A DNA stretch of 64,000 bases, taken from positions 1-64,000 of the forward strand of contig MHAR01000012.1 in the NCBI GenBank assembly GCA_001803045.1, written 5' to 3'. The stretch is from Ignavibacteria bacterium RIFOXYB12_FULL_35_14 (lineage in GTDB: Bacteria; Bacteroidota; Ignavibacteria; Ignavibacteriales; Ignavibacteriaceae). Position numbers and translations under genes: made by a program. Under the pieces are notes generated by a model that saw only the letters and a program-made list of their open reading frames with translations, was not told the origin of the DNA and ran no database searches. Positions 1 through 7,047 of the stretch are shown piece after piece; within the stretch, counting starts at the first letter, position 1, and the number at the start of each line of letters is the position of its first letter.

Positions 1-68
1 TCCTTGATTGCAGAGGGTTTATTCTCTAATTTTGAAACATCTTTTTATTAAAATTTAAGGCTGTTATT

Positions 69-1250
69 ATGACTAAAACTATAGTAGCAATGCCCGGCGA
101 TGGCATTGGTAAAACTGTCCTCCCTGAAGCTATTAAAGTTCTGGATGCTGCTGGATTTAACACAGATTATGTTTATGCAGATATTGGCTGGGATTTTTGG
201 TGTAAAGAAGGAAATGCTCTTCCGCAAAGAACAATTGATCTTATAAAAAAGCATAAGATTGGATTATTTGGTGCAATCACCAGCAAACCGAAAGATGCTG
301 CAGAAAAGGAACTCGATCCTTCATTAAAAAGTAAGGGTCTTCAATACTTCAGTCCAATAGTTGGATTAAGACAGCATTTCGATTTAGATCTGTGCGTTAG
401 ACCATGCAAATCATTCAAAGGAAATCCTCTGAATTTTATTCGAAAAGTTTCTAATGAAAAGTTTGAAGAACCTGTTGTAGATACGGTTATCTTCCGACAA
501 GGAACGGAAGGGCTTTACTCAGGTGTTGAATGGACAAATCCTCCAAAAGTTGTACGTGATGCATTTGAAACTCATCCAAAGATGAAAACATTTAAAAATG
601 TAGCAAGCGAAGACTTAGCAATTTCAACAAGAATTGTAACAAGAAAAGTTACGCAGAGATTAATCCGTGAAGCATTTGAGTATGCAAAAAAATATGGCTA
701 TAAAAATGTTACTGTTTGTGAAAAACCAAACGTGCTTCGGGAAACTTCCGGTATGATGTGGAGTGAAGCAAAAATAATCGCTAAAGACTATCCCGGTATT
801 GATTTGTGGGATACTAACATAGATGCCCAAATGATGTGGCTGACTAAAAACCCGGAAATCTATGGAGTTATTGTTGCAGAAAATATGTTTGGAGATATTA
901 TCAGCGATGCCTTTGCTGGTTTAGTCGGCGGACTTGGTTTTGCATGCAGTGCAAATATTGGAAAAGAATATGCAGTATTTGAACCAACCCATGGTTCAGC
1001 CCCAAAGTATCAAGAGCTTAATCCTTCCATTGTGAATCCCATCGCAATGATTTTAAGCGCTTGCATGATGCTGGATTACATTGGTGAAACAGAAAAAGCA
1101 AAAAAAATACGCACCGCTATAGCCAATGTTGTGGAAGAAGGAGAAGTAAAAACTTATGATATGCTGAAACTTAAAGGCGGTCCAGATGTGTTTAATCATG
1201 GCGCATGCACAACTCAGCAAATGACGGATGAGATAATAAGTAAATTGTAA
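69..1250 (+). CDS. icd: Isocitrate dehydrogenase (NADP type likely)
   Basis: Oxidises isocitrate to 2-oxoglutarate and CO2 in the TCA cycle, or runs in reverse. The 393-residue protein has the isocitrate/isopropylmalate dehydrogenase fold. Visible family residues are the Ser95...Arg101 substrate loop with Arg111, the Tyr150 motif (TEGLYSGVEW), Lys219, Asp252 and Asp276/Asp280 for metal binding, and HGSAPKY at 308-314. The Lys-Tyr after HGxAP is typical of NADP-using enzymes. The E. coli Asn115 position reads Ile here, so the family assignment is firm but the substrate is inferred. Aconitase two genes downstream supports isocitrate. An AAGG element lies 8 nt before the ATG. Isopropylmalate or homoisocitrate dehydrogenase are less likely alternatives. 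Confidence 0.88.
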   Translation: MTKTIVAMPGDGIGKTVLPEAIKVLDAAGFNTDYVYADIGWDFWCKEGNALPQRTIDLIKKHKIGLFGAITSKPKDAAEKELDPSLKSKGLQYFSPIVGLRQHFDLDLCVRPCKSFKGNPLNFIRKVSNEKFEEPVVDTVIFRQGTEGLYSGVEWTNPPKVVRDAFETHPKMKTFKNVASEDLAISTRIVTRKVTQRLIREAFEYAKKYGYKNVTVCEKPNVLRETSGMMWSEAKIIAKDYPGIDLWDTNIDAQMMWLTKNPEIYGVIVAENMFGDIISDAFAGLVGGLGFACSANIGKEYAVFEPTHGSAPKYQELNPSIVNPIAMILSACMMLDYIGETEKAKKIRTAIANVVEEGEVKTYDMLKLKGGPDVFNHGACTTQQMTDEIISKL

Positions 1251-1253
1251 CAA

Positions 1254-1321
1254 GTCATCCCGAACTTGTTTCGGGATCTTTTAATAAAATCCAACAGATG
1301 CTGAAACAAGTTCAGCATGAC
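1254..1321. repeat. Double palindrome repeat (CTTGT/ACAAG loops)
   Basis: Two 21-nt perfect hairpins (1257-1277 and 1298-1318), each an 8-bp stem with a 5-nt loop, face each other as inverted copies. The loops are CTTGT and ACAAG. The stems differ at two paired positions with compensating changes (cccgaa/ttcggg against gctgaa/ttcagc), so pairing is kept while sequence drifts. The ATG annotated for the next gene falls inside the second hairpin. It may also end icd transcription, but no T-tract is present. Confidence 0.75.
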
Positions 1322-1874
1322 AAATAAAATTAAGAAAGTTATGAAAGATAAAGTTCTAAAAATTTGGCCGGAAATAAATTGGATTGAAAATAAAGAATTA
1401 AGAGAAAAAGTTCTCGATTGCTGGGTTTATGCAATTGAGAACAGTGTTCTTACAATTGAAGATTTGGAAACTATTCCATTCTCATTGCTCATTAAAGATT
1501 GCAAGATTTCATTTATGAATCATAAGCGAACAGCAGTGCAATTATCAGTTGACATTGCAAAAAGAATGAAACAGAATTTTGGAAGTGAAATCCAAATTGA
1601 TATGGATATGTTAATCGCCGGTGCAATTCTGATTGATGTTGGTAAATTGATTGAGTATGATAAAGTCAACGGACAGCTTACAACGAGCAAAGCCGGGAAA
1701 TTACTTCGTCATCCCTTCAGCGGAGTTGCAATTGCCGACCGTTTCGGTTTACCACCTGAAGTACTTCACATAATTGCATATCATGCAAAAGAAGGTGACC
1801 TCGCAAAGCGGAGTACTGAAGCAATCATTGTTCATCATGCGGATTTTGTTTCGTTCGATCCGTTTAAAATGTGA
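1317..1874 (+). CDS. HD-domain phosphohydrolase-like protein with altered HD motif
   Basis: Member of the HD superfamily of metal-dependent phosphohydrolases; substrate unknown. At 185 residues it shows His69, the core segment AGAILIDVGK (101-110), His132, His156 and Asp176 in the family order. In the core motif the usual His-Asp is Ile106-Asp107, so one metal ligand is lost, and activity is uncertain. The ATG at 1317 lies inside a repeat hairpin and has no ribosome site. An in-frame ATG at 1341, preceded by AAGAAAG, may be the real start. The TGA stop is formed by the first bases of the next repeat arm (1871-1898), so the C-terminus may have been trimmed by that insertion. Confidence 0.75.
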   Translation: MTNKIKKVMKDKVLKIWPEINWIENKELREKVLDCWVYAIENSVLTIEDLETIPFSLLIKDCKISFMNHKRTAVQLSVDIAKRMKQNFGSEIQIDMDMLIAGAILIDVGKLIEYDKVNGQLTTSKAGKLLRHPFSGVAIADRFGLPPEVLHIIAYHAKEGDLAKRSTEAIIVHHADFVSFDPFKM

Positions 1875-1898
1875 AACGTGAAATGTCAAACGTCAAAT
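1871..1898. repeat. Left arm of heptad-repeat element (4 x 7 bp)
   Basis: Four uninterrupted 7-bp units: GTGAAAC, GTGAAAT, GTCAAAC, GTCAAAT. They are the reverse complement of the units at 2311-2366. Together the two arms bracket the four-helix-bundle gene at 1946-2302. Confidence 0.85.
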
Positions 1899-1945
1899 GA
1901 GTAGGGTTTTATATTACCATTACGAACAAATTATAAAGGTACATT

Positions 1946-2302
1946 ATGTTACAATTGAATCACAAAAAATTAGATGTTTGGCAGTTATCCATAAAATTCG
2001 TTTCGAAGATTTATAAGATAACTTCAATTTATCCTAAAGAAGAATTATTTAGCTTGACTAGTCAGACAAGAAGAGCTGCAACATCAATTCCTGCTAACAT
2101 TGCTGAAGGAGCTTCAAGGAAAAGTCTAACCGAAAGAAAAAGATTTTTTGAAATTTCAAGATCATCTTTAGTTGAACTTGATACGCACTTAGAAATTGCA
2201 AACGAATTAGATTACCTAAATAAAAATATTCTACCTGAATTAGACAAAGATTTAAACGAATTATTTGCTAAGCTGTCAAATTTAATTGAAAAAGCCAGAT
2301 AG
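1946..2302 (+). CDS. Four-helix-bundle protein (S23 / 23S rRNA intervening-sequence family)
   Basis: Small 118-residue protein of the four-helix-bundle family first seen in 23S rRNA intervening sequences and related to Avd of diversity-generating retroelements. Family hallmarks are the N-terminal KLDVWQLSIKF helix, the EELFSLTSQTRRAATSIPAN segment (about 33-52), IAEGASR, and an acidic, Leu-rich last helix. These proteins form basic, nucleic-acid-binding oligomers; the cellular role is unknown. AAAGG sits 6 nt before the ATG. The gene is enclosed by inverted arms of 7-bp tandem units, which suggests it travels as cargo of a repeat element. No reverse transcriptase or variable repeat lies nearby. 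Confidence 0.88.
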   Translation: MLQLNHKKLDVWQLSIKFVSKIYKITSIYPKEELFSLTSQTRRAATSIPANIAEGASRKSLTERKRFFEISRSSLVELDTHLEIANELDYLNKNILPELDKDLNELFAKLSNLIEKAR

Positions 2303-2310
2303 TGATTTCC

Positions 2311-2366
2311 ATTTGACTTTTTACAATTGACTTTTGACATCTGACATTTCACGTTTGACATTTGAC
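2311..2366. repeat. Right arm of heptad-repeat element (8 x 7 bp)
   Basis: Eight 7-bp units in exact phase: ATTTGAC, TTTTTAC, AATTGAC, TTTTGAC, ATCTGAC, ATTTCAC, GTTTGAC, ATTTGAC. Position 6 is always A and position 7 always C in this reading. The arm is inverted relative to the four units at 1871-1898 and ends just before the aconitase ribosome site. Confidence 0.85.
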
Positions 2367-2390
2367 ATCGTTCAGAAACAAGGAGCTACA

Positions 2391-4379
2391 ATGAGCCAGA
2401 CATTAATCGAAAAAATCGCACAAAAATATGCTGTAGGACTATCACCCGATTATGAAGTTCATGCAGGTGATTATTTGTCCATCAAACCGGCTTATGTGAT
2501 GACACACGACAACACCGGCGCTGTCATTCCCAAATTTAAATCCATTGGTGCGAAGAAGCTTTCCAACCCACAACAAGTAGTTGTGACTCTTGATCATAAT
2601 GTTCAGGATACAAGCGAAAAAAATCTTGAGAAGTATCGAGCAATTGAAGAGTTTGCAAAACAAATGGGAGCAGATTTTTATCCTGCCGGCAGAGGAATTG
2701 GTCACCAAATAATGTGTGAAGAAGGTTATGCGTGGCCAGGAACAATGGCGGTTGCATCCGACAGTCACTCAAACATGTACGGTGGATTAGGTTGTCTCGG
2801 TACTCCAATAGTTCGAACCGATGCAGCCGCTATCTGGGCAACCGGAAGAACGTGGTGGCAAGTACCTCCAATCGCAAAAGTTGAACTAACTGGAAAACTC
2901 AAACCGGGTGTAACAGGAAAAGATGTCATCATTGCATTGTGCGGATTCTTTAATCATGATGAAGTGTTAAATCACGCAATTGAATTTTTCGGTGATGGAA
3001 TAAGAAATATTCCAATTGATGATCGCCTAACAATTGCCAACATGACAACCGAATGGGGAGCATTAGCAGGTGTTTTTCCAATCGATGAAATTACTCTCAA
3101 CTGGCTTTGTAATAGACATGAATTTATCTCAAAGCATGGATTGGAAAATGTTTCCTCGGATGCTGATGGAAATGTCCGAATGGATGCCTTTGGCAAAAAA
3201 CATCCTCGAATAAATGAAAAACGAATCGCACAACTCGAACAAGAAATTCTTACTGCCGATGAAGATGCTTTTTATGCTAAAACTTTGTCAGTGGATTTAG
3301 GAACAATTCAACCATTTGTCTCGGGACCAAACACTGTTAAGGTTGTCACTTCAGTACAAGAATTAAAATCCAAAGCCATAAAAATTAATAAAGCATACCT
3401 AGTCTCATGTGTGAATAGCCGTGTCGATGATATTGCAGAAGCCGCGGCAATTGTTAAAGGAAAAAAAGTAGCCAACCGCGTTAAGTTTTACATAGCCGCT
3501 GCATCAAGTGAAGTTCAAGCTGAAAGTGAAAAACGAGGGGATTGGCAAGCTCTCATCGAAGCCGGAGCAATTCCACTTCCTCCGGGATGCGGTCCTTGTA
3601 TCGGACTCGGAACCGGTTTGCTTGAAGATGACGAAGTTGGAATTTCTGCAACGAACAGAAATTTTAAGGGAAGAATGGGATCATCGAAAGCCCAGGCATA
3701 TCTTGCTTCGCCGGCTGTCGTAGCTGCTTCTGCAATTTCAGGACAAATAGATTACATTCAAAACTACGAGGGCAATCCGGTTTCAACTAGAATCGTCACA
3801 AACCAGAAAAAAGATTCCAAAACATCAAAAGTTAGAATTATCAACAACTTTCCAGAAAAATTCGAAGGGCAAATTATTTTCTGCTATCAAGATAATCTGA
3901 ATACCGATGGAATTTATCCTAGTAAATACACCTACATTGATGATTTCACTCCGCAGCAGCAAGCCCAAGTAGTTATGGAAAATTATGATCCCGAATTTGT
4001 TAAGATCGCCAAGGAAGGTGATATTCTTGTCGGCGGATTTAACTTTGGAACGGGCAGCTCGCGCGAACAAGCAGCAACAGCACTTAAGTATAAAGGGATA
4101 CGATGCGTGATTGCCGGTTCATTGAATGAAACTTACAAGCGAAATGCTTTGAACAACGGATTTTTAATAATCGAGTGCCCACAGCTTGTTAATGATCTGA
4201 AGAAAAAATATGGGACAGAAAAATTAACAGTTGCAACCGGAAGCCAAGCAACAATAGATTTTGTTAACTCCATAATTCATTTCGCTAATCAAAAATATGT
4301 AATTGATCCGGTCGGTGAAGCCGCACAAGAGCTAATCGTTGATGGCGGATTAGAAGAGTGGGTGAGGAAAAATTTATAA
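2391..4379 (+). CDS. acn: Aconitate hydratase (Aquifex-type, LeuCD-like)
   Basis: Interconverts citrate, cis-aconitate and isocitrate with a [4Fe-4S] cluster. The 662-residue protein is of the shorter single-chain class known from Aquifex and relatives, closer to LeuC/LeuD than to AcnA/AcnB. Cluster ligands are Cys340 (SCVNSR), Cys400 and Cys403 (GCGPCIG). The C-terminal swivel domain carries the FGTGSSREQAA active-site motif. AAGGAG at 2380-2385 sets the start at 2391. An upstream in-frame ATG at 2334 only reads through the heptad repeat and is not used here. It sits with icd, a PrpD-like gene and citrate lyase genes, which fits citrate/isocitrate metabolism. Confidence 0.93.
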   Translation: MSQTLIEKIAQKYAVGLSPDYEVHAGDYLSIKPAYVMTHDNTGAVIPKFKSIGAKKLSNPQQVVVTLDHNVQDTSEKNLEKYRAIEEFAKQMGADFYPAGRGIGHQIMCEEGYAWPGTMAVASDSHSNMYGGLGCLGTPIVRTDAAAIWATGRTWWQVPPIAKVELTGKLKPGVTGKDVIIALCGFFNHDEVLNHAIEFFGDGIRNIPIDDRLTIANMTTEWGALAGVFPIDEITLNWLCNRHEFISKHGLENVSSDADGNVRMDAFGKKHPRINEKRIAQLEQEILTADEDAFYAKTLSVDLGTIQPFVSGPNTVKVVTSVQELKSKAIKINKAYLVSCVNSRVDDIAEAAAIVKGKKVANRVKFYIAAASSEVQAESEKRGDWQALIEAGAIPLPPGCGPCIGLGTGLLEDDEVGISATNRNFKGRMGSSKAQAYLASPAVVAASAISGQIDYIQNYEGNPVSTRIVTNQKKDSKTSKVRIINNFPEKFEGQIIFCYQDNLNTDGIYPSKYTYIDDFTPQQQAQVVMENYDPEFVKIAKEGDILVGGFNFGTGSSREQAATALKYKGIRCVIAGSLNETYKRNALNNGFLIIECPQLVNDLKKKYGTEKLTVATGSQATIDFVNSIIHFANQKYVIDPVGEAAQELIVDGGLEEWVRKNL

Positions 4380-4384
4380 TCGCA

Positions 4385-4852
4385 AATAGAACATGGATTG
4401 AACAGATTAAACAGATAAGAACGGATTTTAATGCAATTTAAACATCAGGAATTGACTGAACTTATTATTAAAGCTTTTTATAATGTTTATAATTCATTGG
4501 GATATGGATTTTTAGAGAAGGTTTATGAGAATTCAATGTTGATTGAATTGAAATCTTTAGGATTAAATTGTGAAAAGCAGAAACCGATATCTGTTTTTTA
4601 TAAAAATTTGAACGTCGGTGAATACTTTGCAGATATAATTGTTGAGAACAAAGTTATTATTGAATTAAAAGCGGCAGAAGGAATAATTGAGGAACATGAA
4701 GCGCAGTTATTGAATTATTTAAAAGCCACTGATATAGAAGTTGGATTGTTATTCAATTTTGGCAAGCAACCACAATTCAAAAGACAAATTTTCGAAAATG
4801 AATACAAAAAATCTGTTCAAATCCGTTCGATCAGTTGAATCCGTGTTCTATT
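4385..4852. mobile_element. GxxExxY cargo element with GAT-phased inverted arms
   Basis: Inverted arms of about 46 nt (4385-4430 and 4806-4852) enclose the GxxExxY gene. In the left arm GAT occurs at 4396, 4405, 4414 and 4424, a spacing of 9, 9, 10. In the right arm ATC occurs at 4811, 4821, 4830 and 4839, the exact mirror. Both outer ends begin with AATAGAAC. The left arm ends right before the gene's ATG, and the right arm encodes its last nine residues. I infer a mobile or formerly mobile unit; no target duplication is evident. Confidence 0.7.
4431..4838 (+). CDS. GxxExxY protein (PD-(D/E)XK nuclease-like)
   Basis: A 135-residue member of the GxxExxY family, assigned to the PD-(D/E)XK nuclease superfamily. 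The naming motif is Gly26-Phe-Leu-Glu29-Lys-Val-Tyr32. The likely catalytic set is Glu29, Asp68 (YFADIIV), and Glu78 and Lys80 (IIELKA). No biochemical role is established. A second copy lies at 63376-63762. The C-terminal residues KSVQIRSIS are read from the right inverted arm of the enclosing element, so the repeat and the gene end are fused. There is no clear ribosome site; translation starts 5 nt after the arm. The element context suggests a mobile gene, possibly a nuclease acting on the palindromic arms (inference). Confidence 0.85.
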   Translation: MQFKHQELTELIIKAFYNVYNSLGYGFLEKVYENSMLIELKSLGLNCEKQKPISVFYKNLNVGEYFADIIVENKVIIELKAAEGIIEEHEAQLLNYLKATDIEVGLLFNFGKQPQFKRQIFENEYKKSVQIRSIS

Positions 4853-4874
4853 AAAAATTTAACAAAGGGATACC

Positions 4875-6311
4875 ATGCATAAATCTATTTCACGACAAAT
4901 ATCAGAATTTGCGGTTAATCTTAAATACAAAGACTTACCGGAAAATGTAGTTCACGAAGTAAAGCGATATCTTTACGATTCGATAGGATGTGCCTACGGC
5001 GCTTATCAAACAAAAGATGTGAACATCATTCGTAACATCTACAAAAAAATGAAAGGCGCAAAAGAATCTACGGTAATAGGATTCGGGGATAAACTTCCTG
5101 CAGTTAATACAACACTAATCAATTCCTTGATGATTCGTGCATTGGATTTTAACGACATCTTTTGGAAAGAAGATCCATCACATCCATCTGATATAATTCC
5201 AGCAGCATTGTCTGTCGGTGAATTAGTTGGTGCATCAATGAAAGATGTAATAACCGCGATTGTTCTTGCTTACGAATTTGAACAGCGGCTTTGTGAATTT
5301 GCCGTTCCGGGAATTCGTGAGAGACGATGGCACCATGCAACACTAACACAGTTTGTTTCTCCAATTGTTGCTGGATATTTATTGGGATTATCCGTAGATC
5401 AAATGGTAAACGCAATTGGAATTAGCGGAAGTCACAGTCACACGATTGGCTGCCCAACTGCAGGTAAGTTAACTATGATGAAAAATACCGTAGATCCGAT
5501 GGCTGTTCAAGCTGGAGTTCTTGCAGCACTGATGGCAAAAGAAGGTTATACAGGAACTGAAGCTATATTTGAAGGCAAAGAAGGGTTCATGGATTGTTTC
5601 CTTGGATGGAATGTGAAAGATCAAAAAGTTGAACCTCTTCCAATGAAAGGGCGCGAGGGTTTGGGTGAATGGAAATGGGATCTCGATAAGCTTTTAGGAA
5701 ATTTAGGACAGAATTATAAAATCCTCGAGTGCAGCATGAAAGCATTTCCGACTGAAGCATTAACTCATACTCACATTTCTGCGACTCTTAAAGCTGTAAC
5801 CAGCAATGACATTAGTTATGATCAAATAGAATCAGTTACCGTTACAACAATCGCGAGAGCATGCGATATTTTATTCGATCCTCACAAGTATAGACCGGAA
5901 TCACGTGAAACAGCAGATCACTCACTACCCTACTGCATTGCAGCAGCTCTGGTTGATCATAAAATCACGACATCATCTTTCTCAGAGGAAAAATTAAAAG
6001 ACCAAAGAATTTGGGAAGTGATTGACAAAATAAAAGGTGAAGCGTCCGAAGAATTTGAAAAAATGTTTCCCGCAAAGCAGCCATCTAAAGTTGTAGTAAA
6101 AACAAAAGACGGCAGAGAATTTTTAGAATATCTCGAATTTCCAAAAGGCGATCCACGTGAACCAATGACAATTGAAGACCTTGAAAACAAATTTAATGCT
6201 CTGTCAGATGGACTATTATCAAAACGGAAACAGAAAAGCGTTAGGGATATGATATTCAAAGTTGAGAAATATAAAGCGACCGATTTTATGGAAAGATTGG
6301 TCATAGAATAG
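4875..6311 (+). CDS. MmgE/PrpD family protein (methylcitrate dehydratase or cis-aconitate decarboxylase type)
   Basis: The 478-residue protein belongs to the MmgE/PrpD family, which includes 2-methylcitrate dehydratase and cis-aconitate decarboxylase. Visible family motifs are DFND (91-94) and HPSD (103-106) in the helical N-terminal domain, HHATLTQF near 150, and the C-terminal lid domain with DHSLPY around residue 344. AAAGGGA precedes the ATG. It lies between aconitase and citrate lyase genes without PrpB or PrpC, so a complete methylcitrate cycle is not shown. Acting on citrate or cis-aconitate is plausible but inferred. The TAG stop sits three bases before a repeat element. Confidence 0.85.
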   Translation: MHKSISRQISEFAVNLKYKDLPENVVHEVKRYLYDSIGCAYGAYQTKDVNIIRNIYKKMKGAKESTVIGFGDKLPAVNTTLINSLMIRALDFNDIFWKEDPSHPSDIIPAALSVGELVGASMKDVITAIVLAYEFEQRLCEFAVPGIRERRWHHATLTQFVSPIVAGYLLGLSVDQMVNAIGISGSHSHTIGCPTAGKLTMMKNTVDPMAVQAGVLAALMAKEGYTGTEAIFEGKEGFMDCFLGWNVKDQKVEPLPMKGREGLGEWKWDLDKLLGNLGQNYKILECSMKAFPTEALTHTHISATLKAVTSNDISYDQIESVTVTTIARACDILFDPHKYRPESRETADHSLPYCIAAALVDHKITTSSFSEEKLKDQRIWEVIDKIKGEASEEFEKMFPAKQPSKVVVKTKDGREFLEYLEFPKGDPREPMTIEDLENKFNALSDGLLSKRKQKSVRDMIFKVEKYKATDFMERLVIE

Positions 6312-6313
6312 CG

Positions 6314-6380
6314 ATTGTTAAACATGTCCGCCTCTGGAGGATTGTTGAGAGACACCTAGACAATTTAGCAATTTAACAAT
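6314..6380. repeat. Octad palindromic element with inserted TCCGCCTCT mini-repeat
   Basis: The right arm is three exact octads, TAGACAAT, TTAGCAAT and TTAACAAT (6357-6380). The left arm has the complementary octads ATTGTTAA (6314-6321) and ATTGTTGA (6341-6348), separated by 19 nt that include the palindrome-like tccgcctctggagga. It has no gene inside. It begins just after the PrpD-like stop codon. Confidence 0.6.
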
Positions 6381-6453
6381 GAAATACCCTTGATAGATAG
6401 AATTGCTTATCGTAATTTTCTGTCAGAATAATGACATTTTTAGGAATTTAGGA

Positions 6454-6717
6454 ATGAGAACAATAATTTTTACGGAAGCTAGAAATGCTTTAAACTCACT
6501 AATTAATAGCGTGAGCAAGGAGAAAGAACCAATTGTAATTGTGGGAAGTAAGGGTAGAAAAGATGCAGTTCTTTTAGCAAAAGAGGACTATGACAACCTC
6601 CTGGAACATCTGCACATTCTTAACAATCCAGAATGGGTTAAAAGCATTAAAAAAGGTGTTAGAGAACTTGATGTGAAAAAGGGAGTTAAAAAATCTGTTG
6701 CAGAAGTTCTTAAATGA
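6454..6717 (+). CDS. Phd/YefM-family antitoxin
   Basis: 87-residue antitoxin of the Phd/YefM family. The N-terminal half has the typical MRTIIFTEARNALNSLI DNA-binding fold, the EPIVIVGSKGRKDAVLLAKEDYDNL strand-helix segment is recognisable by position (about 28-52), and the charged C-terminal tail is the expected toxin-wrapping region. It should bind the downstream toxin and repress their common promoter. An AGGA element 8 nt upstream decides for this ATG over one at 6403. Its stop overlaps the toxin start by 4 nt (ATGA), which couples translation. Confidence 0.9.
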   Translation: MRTIIFTEARNALNSLINSVSKEKEPIVIVGSKGRKDAVLLAKEDYDNLLEHLHILNNPEWVKSIKKGVRELDVKKGVKKSVAEVLK

Positions 6718-7004
6718 AATCTAAATCTTTTAAGATTACTTGTTCACCCGAATCATTAAAACAAATTAAGAAGATTAAGAAATCTGAATCCCAGGCTGAA
6801 GTTGACTTGTATTTTGCTCGAATCAAAGAATTGATAGAAAATATACAAGACTTCCCTTTTACCGGAATTGGTAAACCGGAACCACTTAAACACAGAATTC
6901 CTCCATGCTGGTCACGAAGAATAAATTTAGAAGATCGTTTGATTTACCGTATTTCGAAAAACGAAATACAAATAATTTCCATCCTTGAACACTACAATAA
7001 ATGA
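6714..7004 (+). CDS. YoeB/Txe-family ribosome-dependent mRNA endonuclease toxin
   Basis: 96-residue toxin of the RelE/YoeB fold that cleaves mRNA at the ribosomal A site. The family signature GIGKPEPLKH (51-60), WSRRI (66-70), DRLIYRI (74-80) and the C-terminal His93-Tyr94 are all present. Glu56, Arg68/Arg69 and His93 are the expected catalytic residues. It is translationally coupled to the antitoxin gene. The pair sits between the PrpD-like and citrate lyase genes and is the only TA module I recognise in the window. Confidence 0.92.
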   Translation: MKSKSFKITCSPESLKQIKKIKKSESQAEVDLYFARIKELIENIQDFPFTGIGKPEPLKHRIPPCWSRRINLEDRLIYRISKNEIQIISILEHYNK

Positions 7005-7047
7005 TCATAAATGACTTCCAATAATCAAATTATCATAATAATTTCTT

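Noticed and set aside
1946-2302. Avd of a diversity-generating retroelement
   Set aside because: The fold family is right, but there is no reverse transcriptase, template repeat or variable repeat within the neighbouring genes.
1871-2366. CRISPR-like array
   Set aside because: The 7-bp units are directly adjacent with no spacers, and no cas gene is in the window.
2334-2390. In-frame N-terminal extension of aconitase from an earlier ATG
   Set aside because: The 19 extra codons are read from the heptad repeat, whereas AAGGAG lies just before the ATG at 2391 and the protein there begins like its family.
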